A DNA stretch of 64,000 nucleotides from Kutzneria kofuensis (GTDB lineage Bacteria; Actinomycetota; Actinomycetes; Mycobacteriales; Pseudonocardiaceae): the NCBI RefSeq assembly GCF_014203355.1, contig NZ_JACHIR010000001.1, positions 3,722,038 to 3,786,037 on the forward strand, read 5' to 3'. How positions within the stretch are numbered: position 1 is the first letter of the stretch; every line of letters starts with the position of its first letter. Below, piece by piece: positions 1 through 8,395 of this stretch. Position numbers and translations under genes: made by a program. The notes beneath the pieces were generated by a model. The model was not told where the DNA came from. It made no database searches and worked only from the letters and a program-made list of their open reading frames with translations.

Positions 1-177
1 GAAGCCCCGCGCCGGAATCCGCCCGTGGCCTCGGCTGTCGTACACCCGGGTGGGCGCGATGGCCGTGTACTGACTGCCCGAGGGCGGCTGGGCGGTGGCA
101 GCCTGCGCCACGACCGGCACGGCCAGCGCCGCGGTGGTGGTCAGCGCGGCTAGCACCGCAATCCGTTTCAGTGCCAC
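1..177 (-). CDS. Secreted protein, N-terminal part only (runs off left edge)
   Basis: A GTG start at 177 opens a frame that stays open for 59 codons to the window edge. The first ~26 residues (start ALKRIAVLAALTTTAALAVP) form a signal peptide with an Ala-rich h-region and a VAQA-type cleavage site. The next stretch, YTAIAPTRVYDSR then IPARG, matches the opening of the broken RCC1 gene just upstream (FTAVSPTRLHDTR, IAARG). The two are therefore tandem paralogues sharing an exported N-terminal domain often found on actinobacterial wall-associated proteins. The start lies 5 bases after the stop of the RCC1 pseudogene, so the pair was probably one transcript. Function unknown. Whether the C-terminal part also carries RCC1 repeats cannot be seen here. 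Confidence 0.6.
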   Translation of the reverse strand, partial: MALKRIAVLAALTTTAALAVPVVAQAATAQPPSGSQYTAIAPTRVYDSRGHGRIPARGF

Positions 178-181
178 GGTT

Positions 182-900
182 TCAGTCTCCAATGATCGCA
201 AAGCCGTTGGTACCCAGGGCAGCCACACCGCTCACGCCCGGAATCCGCACCGGCGTAGGCTCTTGCTGAAGTACTCGCCGTCGCCGAGCTGGCCGTCCTG
301 GCGCCAGCGGCGATCATCCGCACGTCGGCCAGGTCCTTGCCCCGAACCGGATTGTCCACATGGGACGACGGTGTCGAGCTGTCACCCAGTTCGCCGTAGG
401 AGCCATGGCCCCAAGCTCACACGTGTGGTCCGACCGCAGCACGTGGTTGGCGCCGTTCGCGGCCACCGTCACCGCGTCGTTCACGCCCGGCACCCGCACC
501 GGGGCGTTGTCCTGGTTCGGGTATTCGCGCCGGCCCCATCGCCACACGGAGCCGTCGGATGGCTCGGGGTCTCCCCGGCGCGCAGGTTCACGGTGGGCGT
601 CGCCGTGAAGACGCCGCCGGACTGCTGCACGCTGCGGAACGTCGGGCCGTCCGGGTTCGTCCCGGCCACGTTGACCAGCACCGCGACCGCGTCGTCGGAC
701 ACCGGCGGCACCGTGAAGCTGACGTTGCCGCGCGCCGCGATCCGGTCTCCCGGGACCCGCGTGTCGTGCAGCCGAGTCGGGCTCACTGCCGTGAACGACA
801 GCCCCGACGACACCTGCGGCGCTGCCTGCGCCACCGGTGCAAGTACTGAAGATGCCGCGGCGACCGCGACCACGAGCACGCCGATCCCGGCGAGCGACAT
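182..900 (-). pseudogene. Secreted RCC1-repeat protein, decayed by several frame breaks
   Basis: ATG at 900 has a good ribosome site (AGGGGG, 4 bases away) and encodes a signal peptide (MSLAGIGVLVVAVAAASSVL...AQAAP). A domain like that of the next gene follows (SPTRLHDTR, VLVNVAGTNPDGPTF). Homology then continues only by changing frame. RCC1-type blade sequence appears as DGSVWRWG...PVRVPGVNDAVTVAANGANHVLRSD around 540-430. It continues in another frame as AWGHGSYGELGDSSTPSSH around 416-350, directly after an in-frame TGA at 419-417. A third frame gives DGQLGDGEYFSKS around 290-255, and the C-terminal PVRIPGVSGVAALGTNGFAIIGD ends with TGA at 184-182. At least four breaks, with blade sequence missing between them, argue for real decay over a single sequencing error. 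Family role: seven-bladed propeller repeats, function here unknown. Confidence 0.7.
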
Positions 901-1014
901 GACTCCCCCTGCGATGGACCCTCCCCGACCCGCCGCGAAGTGTCGCACGGGGACGATGCCCCCACCAGCGTTTCCGCAGGGCAACCGAACAGAACCGAAC
1001 GCGATGCTGAGGAT

Positions 1015-1070
1015 GTGGGGGGCGTGGGAGCGAAGCCCCCACCTCGGGGGTCTGGGGTCGTCCCCCAGAA
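1015..1070 (-). terminator. GC hairpins downstream of tRNA-Thr
   Basis: Two adjacent short inverted repeats, GTGGG..CCCAC and CTGGGG(1052-1057)/CCCCAG(1063-1068), lie just 3' of the tRNA on its strand. They look like the GGGGG-rich repeated hairpins common in intergenic DNA of high-GC actinomycetes. A terminator role is inferred from position. No U-tract is present. Confidence 0.4.
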
Positions 1071-1120
1071 CGAAAGGCCGGCGACCCGGCCCGCGCTCTC
1101 CGCGGGCACACCTGGCCCGG

Positions 1121-1193
1121 AGCCGGCGGCGGGACTTGAACCCGCAACCCCTCGCTTACAAGGCGAGTGCTCTGCCAATTGAGCTACGCCGGC
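1121..1193 (-). tRNA. tRNA-Thr (anticodon TGT)
   Basis: The reverse strand folds as a 73-nt tRNA. The acceptor arm GCCGGCG pairs with CGCCGGC and the discriminator is T; CCA is not encoded. The D-arm begins GCTC, the anticodon stem is CTCGC/GCGAG with loop CTTGTAA, and the T-loop reads GGTTCAAGTCC. The three anticodon bases TGT read ACA (Thr). No integrase or att-like repeat was seen next to it. Confidence 0.95.
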
Positions 1194-1482
1194 ATGGCCG
1201 CCTCGACAGCCGCGGCTAATCGTAAAGGCCTCACGCTGGCATCACCTGCGTCTTCTGGTCTGCTCAGGGTAGAACCGGATTCCTCCTTCCGGAGGTCGAC
1301 TCAGCCTCCCGGGTGGCGCTCACCGGCGCTGACCAGGGCAGAAGCGGCGGGCACGGCCGGTGGTCGGCGTCCGCCGATCGGGGTAACCCGGCGGAGCGTG
1401 TCGGAGACCACGTCGCCGCCCTTGCAACGGTTGGGTGAATGGGGCCGATCCTGCGTACGGACGATCGAGGAGGGAACGGGTA

Positions 1483-2859
1483 GTGCGGCACACCCCGGGA
1501 GTGCGGGCGAGCTTCTGGCGACGGCGGCGGGTGCCGGTCCCGGCGCCCCAGCGGCAGCCCGCGGAAGTGGGCCCCGAGCTGCCGTCGGACGCCACCGTGA
1601 ACATGGTGCTTGATCTCGCGCTGCGGATCGGCGAGGTGCAGTTGGCCAGTGGCGCGGCGGCCGCTGACGTGGCGTCGACGCTGCTGGCGGTGACCGCGGC
1701 GTACGGACTGCCCCGCTGCGAGGTGGATGTGACGTTCATCTCGATCTCCGTTTGCTGCCACCGCGGCACGGCCGCGTCGCCGGTCATGTCGATGCGCGTG
1801 GTCCGCTCCCGTGGTCTCGACTACACGCGGCTGGCGGGCCTGGAGGCGTTGGTCCGGCGGGTCATCGCCGGCCGGACGACGGCCGAGGAGGCGTCGGCCG
1901 AGCTGGACGCGATCAGCAGCGCCAAGCACCCGTATCCGCGCTGGCTGGCCACATTGGCGTGGGCGGCGATGGCGGCGTCGGTGGCGCTGCTGCTCGGCGG
2001 CGGCCCGATGATGGCGCTGGTCGCGGCCGCGGTGACGGCGGTGGTGGACCGGGTCGGCCGCATCCTCAACCGGCACAACCTGCCGTTCTTCTTCCAGCAG
2101 GTGGCCGGTGGTGCGCTCGGCGCCGCCGGGGCGCTGGTGGCGACGGCGACCGGGCTGGTGCCGCCGAACCAGCTGTCGCTGGTGGTCGCGGCCGGCATCG
2201 TGGTGTTGCTGTCCGGCCTGTCGGTGGTCAGCTCAGTGCAGGATGCGATCAACGGCTACAACGTCACGGCGTCCGGGCGCACGATGGAGACGTTGCTGAT
2301 GTCCGTCGGCCTGATCACCGGCGTCGCGTTCGCGCTGCGCATCGGCGTGCATTTCGGCATCGGCTCCACGCTCGCCCCGGTGTCGCCGCTGAGCTTCGGC
2401 ACCGTGCCGATCCAGATCGTCACCGGCGCGGCGGCCGCGGTGTTCTTCGCCCTCGCCAGCTACGGGCAGCCGCGGGCGCTGCTGGTCGCCGGCGTGTCCA
2501 GCGCGATGGGCGTCGGCGCCTACAGCACCCTGCAAGCCGCCGGCGCCGACGTGCTCACCGGTTCCGCCCTGGCCGCCGTGCTGATCGGCTTCTGCGGCCA
2601 GCTGCTGTCCCGCCGGCTGAAGGTGCCGCCGCTGGTGGTGGGGATCTCCGGCCTGACGCCGCTGCTCCCCGGTCTGACCACGTATCGAGGGCTGTACCAG
2701 CTGACCGTGCAGGGCGACGTGGCCGGGCTGTCGACGCTGGTGCTGGCCATGGGCATCGGCCTCGCCCTGGCCGCCGGCATGGTGCTCGGCGAATTCCTGG
2801 CCCACCCCGTCCGGACGAGGCTCGGCCGCCTCGAACGCCGCCTGCGCACCCAGAACTGA
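1483..2859 (+). CDS. ThrE-family threonine/serine exporter-like membrane protein
   Basis: Predicted inner-membrane protein of the ThrE family (fused DUF1212 and DUF3815 halves), which exports threonine or serine in corynebacteria. The first ~150 residues after the start are the soluble DUF1212 part (TVNMVLDLALRIGEVQLASGAAAADV, VDVTFISISVCCHRG). About ten hydrophobic helices follow, containing the family's conserved GRILNRHNLPFFFQQ and SVQDAINGYNVTASGR segments, and then the second membrane domain ending ISGLTPLLPGLTTYRGLY. The start is taken as GTG 1483 because GAGGAGGG lies 8 bases upstream; an in-frame GTG at 1435 would add 16 residues. Length (~458 aa) is normal for the family. It is monocistronic, followed by a strong hairpin at 3009-3051. 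Substrate is inferred from family only. Confidence 0.85.
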   Translation: MRHTPGVRASFWRRRRVPVPAPQRQPAEVGPELPSDATVNMVLDLALRIGEVQLASGAAAADVASTLLAVTAAYGLPRCEVDVTFISISVCCHRGTAASPVMSMRVVRSRGLDYTRLAGLEALVRRVIAGRTTAEEASAELDAISSAKHPYPRWLATLAWAAMAASVALLLGGGPMMALVAAAVTAVVDRVGRILNRHNLPFFFQQVAGGALGAAGALVATATGLVPPNQLSLVVAAGIVVLLSGLSVVSSVQDAINGYNVTASGRTMETLLMSVGLITGVAFALRIGVHFGIGSTLAPVSPLSFGTVPIQIVTGAAAAVFFALASYGQPRALLVAGVSSAMGVGAYSTLQAAGADVLTGSALAAVLIGFCGQLLSRRLKVPPLVVGISGLTPLLPGLTTYRGLYQLTVQGDVAGLSTLVLAMGIGLALAAGMVLGEFLAHPVRTRLGRLERRLRTQN

Positions 2860-3008
2860 TCGCACCCGATCCCCGCCCACGCACCCAGAACCGACCGGAC
2901 CCGATCGCCGCCCGCCGAACCAGTCCCGCCCCGCACCGCGAACCGACCCCTGCCGCCCGCCCCACCCGCCGAACCAATCCCCGTCTCCGCCCCCACCAAC
3001 ACCCTTTG

Positions 3009-3051
3009 GAAAGGACCATTCCAGACGCTGAACGTCAGGAATGGTCCTTTC
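3009..3051 (+). terminator. Perfect 14-bp stem terminator after the ThrE-like gene
   Basis: GAAAGGACCATTCC (3009-3022) and its exact complement (3038-3051) enclose a 15-base loop that has its own small GACG/CGTC stem. This GGACCATTCC hairpin type is common at gene ends in this group of actinomycetes. It ends in CTTTC, not a long T run, and also insulates otsA. Confidence 0.75.
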
Positions 3052-3209
3052 ACTAGTTCCGGCCCGCATACCATTGCCCCATCGCGAATTGGGCCCGGGT
3101 GACGGTCGCCACTGCGGGTAGCCCCGTCGGCAGGACGCGCCTACCGCCGAAGCTGGTTAGCCTCGGAAGGCGCAGCGCCGCGAGCACCTGTCGAGGAGGC
3201 GTCACCCCG

Positions 3210-4637
3210 TTGAGCACCAACGGCTCGGATTTCATCGTCGTGGCCAACCGGCTTCCGGTCGACCTGGAACGCATGGAGGACGGCACCCAGCGGTGGAAAC
3301 ACAGCCCCGGCGGCCTGGTCACCGCGCTCGAACCGTTCCTCCGCTCCCGCAGCGGCGCCTGGGTCGGCTGGCCCGGCATCGCCGACGCGGAGGTGGAGGC
3401 GTTCGAGGAGGAGGGCCTGCGGCTGCACCCGGTGGGCCTGTCGGCGGCCGAGGTCCGCGACTACTACGAGGGCTTCTCCAACGGCACTCTGTGGCCGCTC
3501 TACCACGACGTGGTGGCCCCGCCGGTGTTCGACCGGTCCTGGTGGGAGAGCTACGTCAAGGTCAACCGCCGGTTCGCCGACGCCTGCGCCTCCATCGCCG
3601 CCAAGGGCGCGACCGTGTGGGTGCAGGACTACCAGCTCCAGCTGGTCCCGCAGCTGCTCCGGGAGCAGCGGCCCGACCTGCGGATCGGCTTCTTCCTGCA
3701 CATCCCGTTCCCGCCGGTGGAGCTGTTCATGCAGCTGCCCTGGCGGACCGAGATCATCCGCGGCCTGCTCGGCGCCGACCTGGTCGGCTTCCACCGGCCC
3801 GGCGGCGCGCAGAACTTCCTGTGGCTGGCCCGCCGGCTGGTCGGCCTGGAGCCCAGCCGCGGCGCGGTCGGCGTGCGTACCCGTCCGGGTGTCGTCCAGG
3901 TGGGTGACCGCACGGTGCGGGTGGGTGCCTTCCCGATCTCCATCGACGCCGCCGGGCTGGACGCGATCGCCCGCAGCCGGGAGACCCAGGCGCGGGCCAA
4001 GCAGATCCGCGAGGAGCTGGGCAACCCGCGCCGGATCATGCTCGGCGTCGACCGGCTCGACTACACCAAGGGCATCGACGTGCGGCTGCACGCCCTGCAC
4101 GAGCTGCTGGCCGAGGAACGCATCACCGCCGAGGACACGGTGATGGTGCAGCTGGCCACCCCCAGCCGGGAACGCGTCGAGCACTACAAACAGATGCGCG
4201 GCGAGATCGAACAGGTTGTGGGGCGAATCAATGGCGAGTTCTCCCGCGTTGGCCACCCGGCCGTGCACTATCTCCACCAATCAGTGGACAGGCGGGAACT
4301 GTGCGCGTTCATGAGCGCCGCGGACGTCATGGTCGTCACGCCTGTCCGAGATGGTATGAATTTGGTCTGCAAGGAGTACGTGGCCTGCCGATACGACCTC
4401 GGCGGGGCACTGGTCCTCAGCGAGTTCGCCGGCGCGGCCTCGGAGCTCACCAGCGCGTTCCTCGTCAACCCGCACGACCTGGACGGGGTGAAGAACTCGT
4501 TGTACGCCGCCCTCACCGTCGATCCGGCCGAGGGCCGCCGTAGGATGCGCGCACTGCGCCGTCAGGTCCTGACCCATGACGTCGACCGCTGGGCGCGGTC
4601 GTTCCTCGAGGCTCTGGGATCCGCGTCGCCCAACTGA
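3210..4637 (+). CDS. otsA: Trehalose-6-phosphate synthase (GT20)
   Basis: Transfers glucose from a nucleotide sugar to glucose-6-phosphate to make trehalose-6-phosphate in the cytoplasm. Diagnostic GT20 features are ANRLPVDLE near residue 12, GGLVTAL near 35, [24 protein letters not shown], the acceptor/donor-site segment [10 protein letters not shown] near residue 280, and [14 protein letters not shown] near 382. The TTG start at 3210 is chosen because GAGGAGG lies 10 bases upstream and the frame from it begins just before the conserved [10 protein letters not shown] strand. Upstream in-frame codons lack a ribosome site. At 475 aa it is full length. The phosphatase partner follows 71 bases downstream in the same direction, giving a two-gene trehalose unit. 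Confidence 0.95.
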   Translation: MSTNGSDFIVVANRLPVDLERMEDGTQRWKHSPGGLVTALEPFLRSRSGAWVGWPGIADAEVEAFEEEGLRLHPVGLSAAEVRDYYEGFSNGTLWPLYHDVVAPPVFDRSWWESYVKVNRRFADACASIAAKGATVWVQDYQLQLVPQLLREQRPDLRIGFFLHIPFPPVELFMQLPWRTEIIRGLLGADLVGFHRPGGAQNFLWLARRLVGLEPSRGAVGVRTRPGVVQVGDRTVRVGAFPISIDAAGLDAIARSRETQARAKQIREELGNPRRIMLGVDRLDYTKGIDVRLHALHELLAEERITAEDTVMVQLATPSRERVEHYKQMRGEIEQVVGRINGEFSRVGHPAVHYLHQSVDRRELCAFMSAADVMVVTPVRDGMNLVCKEYVACRYDLGGALVLSEFAGAASELTSAFLVNPHDLDGVKNSLYAALTVDPAEGRRRMRALRRQVLTHDVDRWARSFLEALGSASPN

Positions 4638-4708
4638 TTCAATTCAGTACCAGTGTGGCCCACAGTTGAATACCCCGAAAATCCCCCGAAAGCCTGAGGA
4701 GGAGGCGC

Positions 4709-7243
4709 GTGACCGCCGAGGCCCTCCCCGCGGAGCTCCGTCGCGCGCTCGTGCAGCTGGCACGAACGCCGCGACTGCTCGTCGCGTGCGACTACGACGG
4801 AACGCTCGCCCCGATCGTGTCCGACCCCGAACAAGCCCGCCCGTCCACCGAGTCGGTCGGCGCGCTGCGTTCGCTGGCCGGGCTCCACGAGACCACGGCG
4901 GCGGTGATCAGCGGTCGCGCCTTGCGCGACCTTGCCACACTGTCCCGCCTGCCCGGTGAGGTGCACCTGGTCGGCAGCCACGGCTCCGAGTTCGACGTGG
5001 GCTTCGTGCACGCCCTCGACGCCGACGCCAAGGCGCTGCACCGGCGCATCGAGCAGGCCCTGGACACCCTCGTCGCCGACGCGGAGGGCGTCCACCTGGA
5101 GAGCAAGCCCGCCAGCATCGCCGTGCACGTCCGCCGCGCCGCCCCCGAGGTGGGCGAGCGGGTGCTGGCCGCCGTCCGCTCCGGGCCGGCGACCTGGGAC
5201 GGCGTGCAGGTCACCGAGGGCAAGGCGGTGATCGAGCTGGCCGTCGTGCAGACCGACAAGGGCCACGCGCTGGACGTGCTGCGCCACCAGGTCGGCGCGA
5301 CCGCCGCGATCTTCCTCGGCGACGACGTCACCGACGAGAAGGCGTTCGCCCGGCTGACCGGCCCCGACCTGGGCATCCACGTCGGCGACGGCGACACGCT
5401 GGCCGGCTACAAGATCGCCGACACGGTCGCGGTGGCCACCGTGCTCGCGTTCCTGCTGGAGGAGCGCCGCACCTGGCTGTACGGCGAGCAGGCGCCGCCG
5501 ATCGAGCGGCTGTCGATGCTGGCCAACGAGCGTTCGGTGGCGTTGGTGACGCCGGACGCCAAGATCACCTGGCTGTGCCACCCGGAGCCGGACTCCGCCG
5601 CGGTGTTCGCCGACCTGCTCGGCGGCCCCACGGCGGGCGTGTTCTCGATCAAGCCGGAGCGCAACGGCCTGCCCCTGGGCCAGCGCTACCTGCCGAACAC
5701 GATGACCGTGGAGACGCGCTGGTCGCGGCTGCTGGTCACGGACTACCTGGACCACTACAGCGCGCCGCACCGCACCGACCTGATCCGGGTCATCTCCGGC
5801 GCGACCACCGCGAAGATCGAGTTCGCGCCGCGGCCCGAGTTCGGGCAGGTGCCGGTCGCGCTGGTCGCCGAGGACGACGGCCTCCGCGTGGTCGGCACCA
5901 GCGACCCGATCGTGCTGCGCTCGCCCGGCGTGACCTGGGAGATCAGCTCGGACGGCATGCACGAGACGGCGACCGCCATCGTCTCGCCCGGCCCCGACGC
6001 CCCGGTCGTGCTGGAACTGCGCTGCGGCACCGACGACCTGTCGCCGAACCCGGTCAGCGAGGCGGAGCGGCGCGCCCGCAGCGGCCGCTACTGGTCGGAG
6101 TGGGTGGACACGCTGACGCTGCCGCCGGTGGAGAAGGAGCTCGTCGCCCGGTCCGCGCTGACGTTGCGCGGGCTGGTGCACACCGAGACCGGCTCGATCA
6201 TGGCCGCGGCCACCACGTCGCTGCCCGAGGAGATCGGCGGCGTCCGCAACTGGGACTACCGCTACTGCTGGCTGCGGGACGCGGCGCTGACCGCGCAGGC
6301 CCTGGTGTCGCTGGGTTCCACCAGCGAGGCCGAGGCCTACCTGGGCTGGGTGCACCGCGTGCTGGCCACGCTGCCCGGTCCGGAGCGGTTGCACCCGCTG
6401 TACACGCTGCACGGCACCACGCTCGGTCCCGAGGCCGTCATCGACACGCTGCCCGGCTACGCCGGCTCGCGGCCGGTGCGCGTCGGAAACCTGGCCAACC
6501 AGCAGGTGCAGCTGGACGTGTTCGGCCCCGTGGTCGACCTCGTCGCCCAGCTGACCGAGGCCCGCGGCAAGCTCACCGACGACGACTGGCGCATGGTGCA
6601 GGCCATGGCCGAGGCCGTGTCGCGCCGGTGGCACGAGCCTGACCACGGCATCTGGGAGGAGCGGCACGCGCCGCGGCACAACGTCTACTCGAAGGTCATG
6701 TGCTGGATGACCATCGACCGGGCGATCAAGCTGGCCGAGGGCTACGGGCGCGAGCTCGACCCGTCCTGGCCGGCGTTGCGCGACGCGATCGCCACCGACG
6801 TGCTGAAGAACGGGTGGAACGAGGAGGTCGGCTCCTTCACGACCGCCTACGACGGCACCGACCTGGACGCCGCGTCGCTGCACGTGGGGCTCACCGGTCT
6901 GATCGACCCGACCGACGAGCGCTTCCAGTCCACGGTCACCGCCATCGAGGCCGAGCTGCGCTCCGGTTCGACCGTCTACCGCTACCACCGGGACGACGGC
7001 CTGCCGGGTGACGAGGGCGGCTTCCACCTCTGCGCGGCGTGGATGATCGAGGCGTACCTGCTGTCCGGCCGGCGCACCGAGGCCGAGGAGCTGTTCGCCC
7101 AGCTCGTCGACTGCGCCGGCCCGACGGGCCTGCTGCCCGAGGAGTACGACCCGATCGCGGAGCGTTCGCTGGGCAACCATCCCCAGGCCTATTCACACCT
7201 CGGCCTGATCCGCTGTGCCCAGCTGCTCGCCAGTCACCAGTAA
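4709..7243 (+). CDS. otsB: Trehalose-6-phosphate phosphatase fused to a GH15 (trehalase/glucoamylase-like) domain
   Basis: 844-aa two-domain protein. Residues ~20-240 are a HAD-type trehalose phosphatase, with nucleophile motif CDYDGTL near 27-33, ISGR, GSHGSEF and GDDVTDEKAF near 204-213. Residues ~260-840 are a glycoside hydrolase 15 domain: IERLSMLANERSVALVTPD, NWDYRYCWLRDA near 514-525, IWEER near 648 (candidate acid) and LLPEEYDP near 808-815 (candidate base). Actinobacterial GH15 proteins of this type include trehalases. One polypeptide could therefore make trehalose from trehalose-6-P and also hydrolyse it; this is inference. The GTG start has GGAGGAGG close upstream. It follows otsA and is closed by a hairpin at 7259-7291. 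Confidence 0.92.
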   Translation: MTAEALPAELRRALVQLARTPRLLVACDYDGTLAPIVSDPEQARPSTESVGALRSLAGLHETTAAVISGRALRDLATLSRLPGEVHLVGSHGSEFDVGFVHALDADAKALHRRIEQALDTLVADAEGVHLESKPASIAVHVRRAAPEVGERVLAAVRSGPATWDGVQVTEGKAVIELAVVQTDKGHALDVLRHQVGATAAIFLGDDVTDEKAFARLTGPDLGIHVGDGDTLAGYKIADTVAVATVLAFLLEERRTWLYGEQAPPIERLSMLANERSVALVTPDAKITWLCHPEPDSAAVFADLLGGPTAGVFSIKPERNGLPLGQRYLPNTMTVETRWSRLLVTDYLDHYSAPHRTDLIRVISGATTAKIEFAPRPEFGQVPVALVAEDDGLRVVGTSDPIVLRSPGVTWEISSDGMHETATAIVSPGPDAPVVLELRCGTDDLSPNPVSEAERRARSGRYWSEWVDTLTLPPVEKELVARSALTLRGLVHTETGSIMAAATTSLPEEIGGVRNWDYRYCWLRDAALTAQALVSLGSTSEAEAYLGWVHRVLATLPGPERLHPLYTLHGTTLGPEAVIDTLPGYAGSRPVRVGNLANQQVQLDVFGPVVDLVAQLTEARGKLTDDDWRMVQAMAEAVSRRWHEPDHGIWEERHAPRHNVYSKVMCWMTIDRAIKLAEGYGRELDPSWPALRDAIATDVLKNGWNEEVGSFTTAYDGTDLDAASLHVGLTGLIDPTDERFQSTVTAIEAELRSGSTVYRYHRDDGLPGDEGGFHLCAAWMIEAYLLSGRRTEAEELFAQLVDCAGPTGLLPEEYDPIAERSLGNHPQAYSHLGLIRCAQLLASHQ

Positions 7244-7258
7244 CGGTCAGTAGCAAGA

Positions 7259-7291
7259 AGAAGGGGCCTTCCCTGGCGGAGGGCCCCTTCT
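7259..7291 (+). terminator. Terminator of the otsA-otsB unit
   Basis: AGAAGGGGCC (7259-7268) pairs with GGCCCCTTCT (7282-7291), extended inward with one G-T wobble (TTCC/GGAG). It lies 15 bases after the otsB-GH15 stop codon. Strong stem, with a short T-rich tail. Confidence 0.75.
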
Positions 7292-7386
7292 CTGCACTTC
7301 GTCCACTATCGGGTCACCACTGCTCGCTACGCTGCGTGTCAGCACACATGGCGCTCGATCAGACGCTCACGCAGTCGAACCCCGAG

Positions 7387-7441
7387 TTGTCCACAGGGTT
7401 GTGCACAGAGCTTGTGCACAACTGTGGATGGCTGTGCACAA
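7387..7441. other. Cluster of five DnaA-box-like 9-mers
   Basis: Five 9-mers resembling the actinobacterial DnaA box sit within 55 bases: TTGTCCACA at 7387-7395 (exact consensus), TTGTGCACA at 7399-7407 and 7412-7420 (one change), TGTGGATGG at 7423-7431 (inverted, fits the degenerate consensus) and TGTGCACAA at 7433-7441 (inverted, one change). Centres are 10-13 bases apart, about one helical turn. The cluster fills the intergenic space between two convergent genes. It could titrate DnaA or regulate it. The TGTGCACA cores are also palindromic and could be sites for another protein. Confidence 0.5.
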
Positions 7442-7442
7442 C

Positions 7443-8342
7443 TCAGATGTCCAGCTTGATGGGGCCACCGAAGGGCTTGAGCATGGCCATCGCCATGGTG
7501 GGCACGTCGGCCTCCGCGCCGTGCTGGTCGGCGTGCGTCTTGATCAGGTTGACGGCGTGCCGCTCCCCCTCCGACCACGTCGACCACCGCTCCCGCGCCT
7601 GCGCGTCGAGGGCGGCGAAGTCGGGCGAGTCGACGGCGGTGACCTCGAGCAGCCAGCTCAGGTACGCCCGCAGGTCGGCGACGGCGGTCGAGCCGGTGCC
7701 CTGCATGGGACCGTGGCCGGGCACCAGGTGCCGGTGCTCCAGCGTGGTGAGCCAGTCGAGGGCCTGGATCCAGCCGGCGGCGGCGCCGGCCATCACGAGC
7801 GGCACCACGCCGACGAACACCAGGTCGCCGGTGAACAGCACGCCGTCGGCGGGCACGTGCACGACGAGGTCGCCGGCGGTGTGCGCGACCCACGGCACGG
7901 GCAGCAGGTCGGCGCTGACCCCGCCCAGCTCGACGGTGGTCGGCTCGGCCACCACCTCGTCGATCTTCGCCGGCGTGACGTCGCCCCAGCCATCGAAGGC
8001 GAACACCATCTCGTACAGGTGCGGCCCGGCGGCGATCATCTCCGCGGAGTGCCCGGTGGCCAGCACCCGGCCGCCGGCGCGGGCGATCTGGTTGGCGCCG
8101 TGGGCGTGGTCGCCGTGCCAGTGCGTGATCGCGGCGAGCAGCCGGTCGCCGTCGTGCCCGGTGTCCTCCCGGACGGCGTCGAGCAGCCGGGCCGAGCGGG
8201 CCTCGGTGGCCAGGGTGTCCACCACGAGCGTGCGTTCGCTGCCAGTGACCCAGCCGGCGTTGTTCAGGAACCAGCCACCGGTCGGCTGCTCGTACGCGCG
8301 GGTGGCCGAGCCGAGTGCATGCACCAACGGGGAATGCGACAT
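7443..8342 (-). CDS. Metallo-beta-lactamase-fold hydrolase
   Basis: 299-aa MBL-superfamily protein. The metal motif THWHGDHAHG (H-x-H-x-D-H) lies near residues 72-81, with later ligands in AHTAGD near 153, FTGDLVF, and PGHGP near 207. It opens with GGWFLNNAGWVTGSERTLVVDTLAT, as in cyclase-type and quinoprotein-linked MBL hydrolases, and has a helical C-terminal tail. ATG 8342 is preferred because it is preceded by GGGAG; the frame is open far upstream but that is the shadow of the sigma-factor gene. No secretion signal, so a cytoplasmic hydrolase of unknown substrate. Divergent from the ECF sigma gene, sharing a ~50-base promoter gap. Confidence 0.85.
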   Translation of the reverse strand: MSHSPLVHALGSATRAYEQPTGGWFLNNAGWVTGSERTLVVDTLATEARSARLLDAVREDTGHDGDRLLAAITHWHGDHAHGANQIARAGGRVLATGHSAEMIAAGPHLYEMVFAFDGWGDVTPAKIDEVVAEPTTVELGGVSADLLPVPWVAHTAGDLVVHVPADGVLFTGDLVFVGVVPLVMAGAAAGWIQALDWLTTLEHRHLVPGHGPMQGTGSTAVADLRAYLSWLLEVTAVDSPDFAALDAQARERWSTWSEGERHAVNLIKTHADQHGAEADVPTMAMAMLKPFGGPIKLDI

Positions 8343-8395
8343 AACCGCAGTCTCCCAGCCGTGAACGCGCGCGACCGCTTCGGGCAACTGGTGAT

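Noticed and set aside
1121-1193. tRNA-Thr as an attachment site for an integrated element explaining the RCC1 decay
   Set aside because: No integrase, no direct repeat of the tRNA 3' end and no change in base composition was seen on either side.
4562-7180. An 872-codon minus-strand frame antisense to the OtsB-GH15 gene
   Set aside because: Composition is the Arg/Gly/His/Asp-rich pattern of reverse-strand high-GC shadows, with no ribosome site and no domain.
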